Assembly (NCBI GenBank): GCA_014773175.1
Contig: VXCM01000988.1
Location: 1 to 64,000, forward strand
From: Lucifuga dentata
Lineage: Eukaryota > Chordata > Actinopteri > Ophidiiformes > Bythitidae
Length of the DNA: 64,000 nucleotides
Direction: 5' to 3'
Shown here: positions 47,528 through 64,000 of the stretch, one piece after another
Position numbering within the stretch: the stretch's first letter is position 1
Layout of the letters: each line of letters begins with the position of its first letter
The notes under the pieces: model-generated
The model's input: the letters and a program-made list of their open reading frames with translations, nothing else
Database searches by the model: none
What the model was told of the DNA's origin: nothing
Translations under genes and position numbers: made by a program

Positions 47528-47691
47528 CAGCCTAACTACATGTTTTTGATGGAGCACCCGGAGGAAACCTACGCAGACACGGGGAGAACATGCAAACTCC
47601 ACAGAAAGGCCCTGCCCTCACCTGGGAATCAAACCCAGGACCTTCTTGCTGTGATGCGACAGTGCTAGCCACTGAGCCAAGCCACTTTTTT

Positions 47692-48183
47692 TTTAAAGGA
47701 CCATACCACCGTTTTGCATGTTTGAGCCTAATATATTCAGTTTTCATACATGTTACGTTACTGACAATCATTTCCNAAAAAAAAAAAAAAAAAAAAAATC
47801 AATGTTTGGCCTGCTAATAGTTACACAGTGTTATGAAGTCACGATTGTTTCAGTTTTTCAACAAACGCAGGTCTTCTTTTTGGACTATATTCCCTGGTGG
47901 AGGCATACATTCTCTCTGTGCTTTTAAATGCTAAAATTACAAAACTTCAAAGGAAAAAAAACCCTGAATACACATGTTGTTCATGATGATGATTTATATC
48001 ATTTTGTATCAAGAAGCTGATTTTAATTGTGACCAGAATGAACTGAAACCAATGGAAGTCTGGATTTTTTTTTTTTTTTTTTTTTTTAAGTCACGTTTCC
48101 AGTAATATGCTTTGGGAAATGATTGTCAGTAACCTTACGTGTATAAAAATTTAATATATCAGGCTCAAACATGCAAAATGGGT
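47692..48183. mobile_element. TTTAAAGGACCATACC-family MITE, copy 5 (truncated right end, N inside)
   Basis: The left end is TTTAAAGGACCATACCACCG. The right arm (GGCTCAAACATGCAAAATGG) runs into a TG repeat before the terminal GGTCCTTTAAA. An A-run with an N at 47776 replaces part of the left arm, probably a mis-joined segment. Confidence 0.7.
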
Positions 48184-48941
48184 GTGTGTGTGTGCATGTG
48201 TTAAACTGTCCAGCAGAGCATGTATGTTCCCAGACCCTGGTAAAGGAAACTGGACTGTGACAAATCCGGTGTGTCTTATTAAGTTTATTGAATGAGCATC
48301 TGTAAATAAGTGAACAGCTGTGTTGGAAGAAATAAAATAACCTGTGTATTACCATGTGACTGTGATTCCCTGACATTTTGGAGTTTGGCATATTGGTCAT
48401 TTTTTTTCATGTTAGACAAGAGAGTTGTGGCATTAAATTCATCTGCGTAAGATATATATTGTTAGATATTCGATCTCTTGGGAAGCAAATGCATCAAAGT
48501 GCATTCCATTTTTAATTTATCATGATTTCCTTTTTCCCCACATTCTATTTAGCTATTTTATTCATCCCTTAGGGGACATACAGTATCATAAAGATTTCCA
48601 TGTTATTTCCATTTCGGGGTCTAACTGTAAAGTCCTGTAACCTTTGTAATGCTTTAAACTGCAAAAACATGTTGATCTGATCCTCTTCTATTCTCTCTTG
48701 CTGCAGCACCAATGTGCAAACAAGCCATTTTTGGTACTGTCTCTTTAAGCCCCCCCTNCTCCCTCCCTCCCTCCAAAAAGCCCACTCTATTCTGATTGGC
48801 CAGCTGCCACAGCCCTGAGGTGGATTCTCGCCAAACACTTGCTCACTAGTTTCGTACTCTGTGGGTGTGTGTAACAGTGTGTGTGTGTTACATGTTTGTG
48901 TGAGCATGTTAGGGAAGTAAACAACTGATCAAAAGAGAAAC

Positions 48942-49525
48942 TTTAAAGGACCATACCAGTGATTTCCCACATTTGAGCTCAATACATATATACAATCTGC
49001 ATACATGTTGAGTTACTGATAAACATTTTCTAAAACATAAAACCATATTGGAGTTTTCTTGTTATTTTTTTTCAGATCCCTAATCTTTCAAAATCTAATG
49101 TTTATGTGATACACCACCTTAAAATTCAATGTTTTGCCTGCTAAAACTTATGCACGATTATGAAAGGGCGGTCATCTTAATGTCTCAGTAAAAGCACTCT
49201 TCTTCTGAGACTATATTTCCCGGTAGAGAACTACATTTTCTTTTGTGCAGCTCTCTGGTTAAATAAAGTTATTTTAATAAAATTTAAAAAATGATGTTTT
49301 GTTCACTGTGATGGATTGTATCTCAACCACAGTTCAAATCTCTACAAGTTTATTTTAATAGCGTACTGGTATAAAGTGAAACCAAGGGCTACCTGGAAGG
49401 TAGGAAAACTATTCTAATATTTACCACTCTAGTCGTATGTTTTGAGAGAAAGTTTGTCAGTAACATAAAATCTGGATTGTATCTACTTGGTGCAAACATG
49501 CAAAACCACTGGTATGGTCCTTTAA
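48942..49525. mobile_element. TTTAAAGGACCATACC-family MITE, copy 6
   Basis: Near-complete copy: TTTAAAGGACCATACCAGTG at the left, CACTGGTATGGTCCTTTAA at the right. About 580 bp with no ORF. Confidence 0.8.
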
Positions 49526-51575
49526 GGGTATTTCAGGACCTATTGGTTTGTCATTTTTAGAGGTGGGAACCTCAAGTTAAATGTCAGCACACACTCCCTA
49601 CGATCTCATACTATAATTAGGGTAAATAGAAAAAATGGAAATAATATCCTCTTAAAGGACCTTTAAAGGAACTTATCTTGCCATGAAGCTCAATTGCATC
49701 AAACTCTGGTTCACTAGCTGCTCACGAGTGCAGAAATATCACAGAAAACAATCTTTAAATGGTACTTCCTGAAAAATGATAAGGTCCAAGGGACATGACA
49801 CTCCACCAAGAAGAATGTTTTGAAAATCTGCTTCCACGTAATTGCTAGCTGATTTTGTTCAGCTCCTGCACTTTTTCATTGAATTTACCAAAAACTAAAG
49901 AAAAAGTAATTCCACAAAAGAAAATAAATGAGTCAGTCATTACTTTTTCTAGATTATAACCTTCCTGTTTTACAAAATAGCTTGTTTCTTTCCAGTAATC
50001 GACTATTCTACCTTCAAACACAACACTGCTCAGCTGTTTTGGGGTTCATGGGCGCTCATGATTTCCAGGTGAGTATTTCAAAATTAGACAGACATAAAAG
50101 TAGCTTTCTAGAAGTTTTGAGGTCCTGCTGTTACTTTACAATGCAGCTTGACATCTTTGGTCTGAAAGAGTTCCAGACATTTTTTTTCTGCACATTTTAT
50201 GGAAAAAATGAAAAAAATTTTCTGGCTTCAATGCTGGTTTTTGGACTCCATACTGGCCAAAGCACAAAAGGGCAGGAACAGTCCTGTTGTAAAGGAAATG
50301 TTCAGAAAGGGAGTTTTGTAAAATAGATTATAAAGTCTATAAAGTTAGACATTACCTTCAGCTTCCCCCACATATTATTTATTGTTGTTTGGGTGTGGAG
50401 CTTTTAGGTCTGATGCGTTTTTCTGCTGTTTGCATTAAAGAACTTCTGCAGCTCCACATAAGTATTCAAGGGAGTTTCGACTGTAGCTTTGTTAAGCAAA
50501 CTCCCAAAAGTTCATTTGAAAGTAACCCTGGGAATACTTATAAGGAAAAACAATTCGAGACTTGTTTTGGTCTTGTGCCAAACTGCTGCCTGTTCTGCAT
50601 GCAGATCATATATGCATGTTAGCTTCATATTAGCGTTTTCCTTATTCATTTGTCTTTGTTTGGCCTTGCTGGTTAGCATTTCAGCCATTCTCCATTGTGC
50701 CAGCTCCACGAAAAGTAGGACAATATGTACCTGAGCGTGCTGCATGTTACAGTCTGGTTAACGTCTTATTGCTTTAATTAATGTGACAATATAAGGCCTG
50801 ATTCTTTTTTCAAAATACTATTAAATCCAGGTGGCAGCAAAGGCACTAACCAAATCAATAAATATTAATGTCCAACATGATTTTAAGACCACCTTGTCAT
50901 TTTAAGGATGCATTATTTAAACATAAATCCCAGAATTCCATAAAGCTTGTCGCACGAGTCTCTATAATCGTTGGACACATGCCACCCACAGTCCAAAATG
51001 TGACTGAGGACACTTTCTGTTCATCTGAGCCTGGATTCCTGCTATTGTTATGTTATTCACATAAAGTTTAGGACTCTTTCTACCTCTTGTTTCTATTTTC
51101 ACCTGTTGTAAATGTCTGCAGCAGCTGATGCAACACAGGCTGGTAGATAATTGGGATTCCTTGCCTTTACTGCTCTCTTCTGGCTAAACCAAGATACAAC
51201 ACCATCACGCTGCAAAGAACAAAAGCTACACTATACTGTGGTTCTTTCATGATGTAGCATTATCAAACTAAGTATTCTGCCACTTTTCTTCCCTGTTTAA
51301 ATGGACAAAAACATTTAGAAAACAAAATAGCATTCTTTATCATTCAGAGATATAAAAATATACGTACAAAACACTTATTACAAGCACAGTGTAATGTAAT
51401 AAGCACAGAATATATTACACATTATACAAAAGGTGCTTATTACAAAACAAAAAGTTTTGACAGTGTTTTTCGAACAAAAAGTGCATGTGTCATTGGAACC
51501 TTGCATCAGTTTGCTGGTCAGAAGACGTGACCATGAAGGAAATGACGATAAAGAAGCTAGAGTGCTGCTGGGAGG

Positions 51576-63933
<12,358 letters not shown>

Positions 63934-64000
63934 CTAGACAAAACACAAGATAAGTGTTGTGATTAATCATAAATAAATTAGAATTACATTTCTTTTTGCG

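Larger units (their letters stand above)
37444..51575. other. Intergenic between adrb2 and sh3tc2, including sh3tc2 3'UTR
   Basis: Five copies of one MITE family (40.2-49.5 kb), the nested GCTGCGTTCACA element, poly(A)/N joints at 43926-43961 and 47776, a GT repeat, and a pyrimidine-rich strand at 45138-45290. The sh3tc2 3'UTR should occupy the last few hundred bases before 51576 on the minus strand. I found no clear AATAAA close by. Confidence 0.5.

Noticed and set aside
47532..47771. ORF with VASQQEGPGFDSQVRAGPFC
   Set aside because: This wording is a familiar spurious translation of a common vertebrate repeat, not a gene.

Overview
The window looks like a teleost fish nuclear genome fragment, most likely a percomorph (inference). 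The sequence is AT-rich and intron-rich. It is packed with small inverted-repeat DNA transposons, L2/L1-type LINE remnants and microsatellites. It carries the vertebrate gene pair adrb2 (+) and sh3tc2 (-) in the order and orientation known from human 5q32. It is a draft assembly: several single-N junctions are flanked by identical sequence on both sides, and there are two larger gaps (36765-36798 and 57620-57859).

Layout. Positions 1-33.9 kb hold no gene I can support. This part contains LINE C-terminal fragments (7.1-7.7, 8.8-9.1, 26.6-27.6 and 30.7-31.3 kb), a mariner-like MITE (11.7 kb), a long hairpin element (15.1 kb), a teleost hAT-like element (18.2-19.3 kb), a PIF/Harbinger-like element with a Myb/SANT-like fragment (19.4-20.0 kb), a 296-bp tandem duplication (22.4-23.0 kb) and simple repeats. 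At 34.0-36.0 kb lies adrb2: a compact promoter (inverted CCAAT, CRE-like site, TATA), a 5'UTR exon, a 270-bp intron that ends exactly at the start codon, a single coding exon of 415 codons, and a poly(A) signal. Positions 36-51.5 kb are intergenic and dominated by a MITE family with TTTAAAGGACCATACC-type ends. From 51.6 kb to the right edge runs sh3tc2 on the minus strand. I could assemble 19 coding exons with matching splice phases (about 1,533 residues); the first exon or exons lie beyond the window.

Function. adrb2 encodes the beta-2 adrenergic receptor, a Gs-coupled catecholamine GPCR. sh3tc2 encodes a two-SH3, multi-TPR endosomal adaptor needed for peripheral myelination in mammals. They are neighbours by ancestral synteny, and I see no functional coupling. 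The points most worth a second look are: the adrb2 leader, which has a start-stop uORF and a second uORF that splicing carries across the receptor start codon; altered PKA sites in the receptor; a roughly 274-residue acidic C-terminal tail on sh3tc2; an inverted pair of MITEs flanking four sh3tc2 exons; and seven same-orientation copies of one MITE family.
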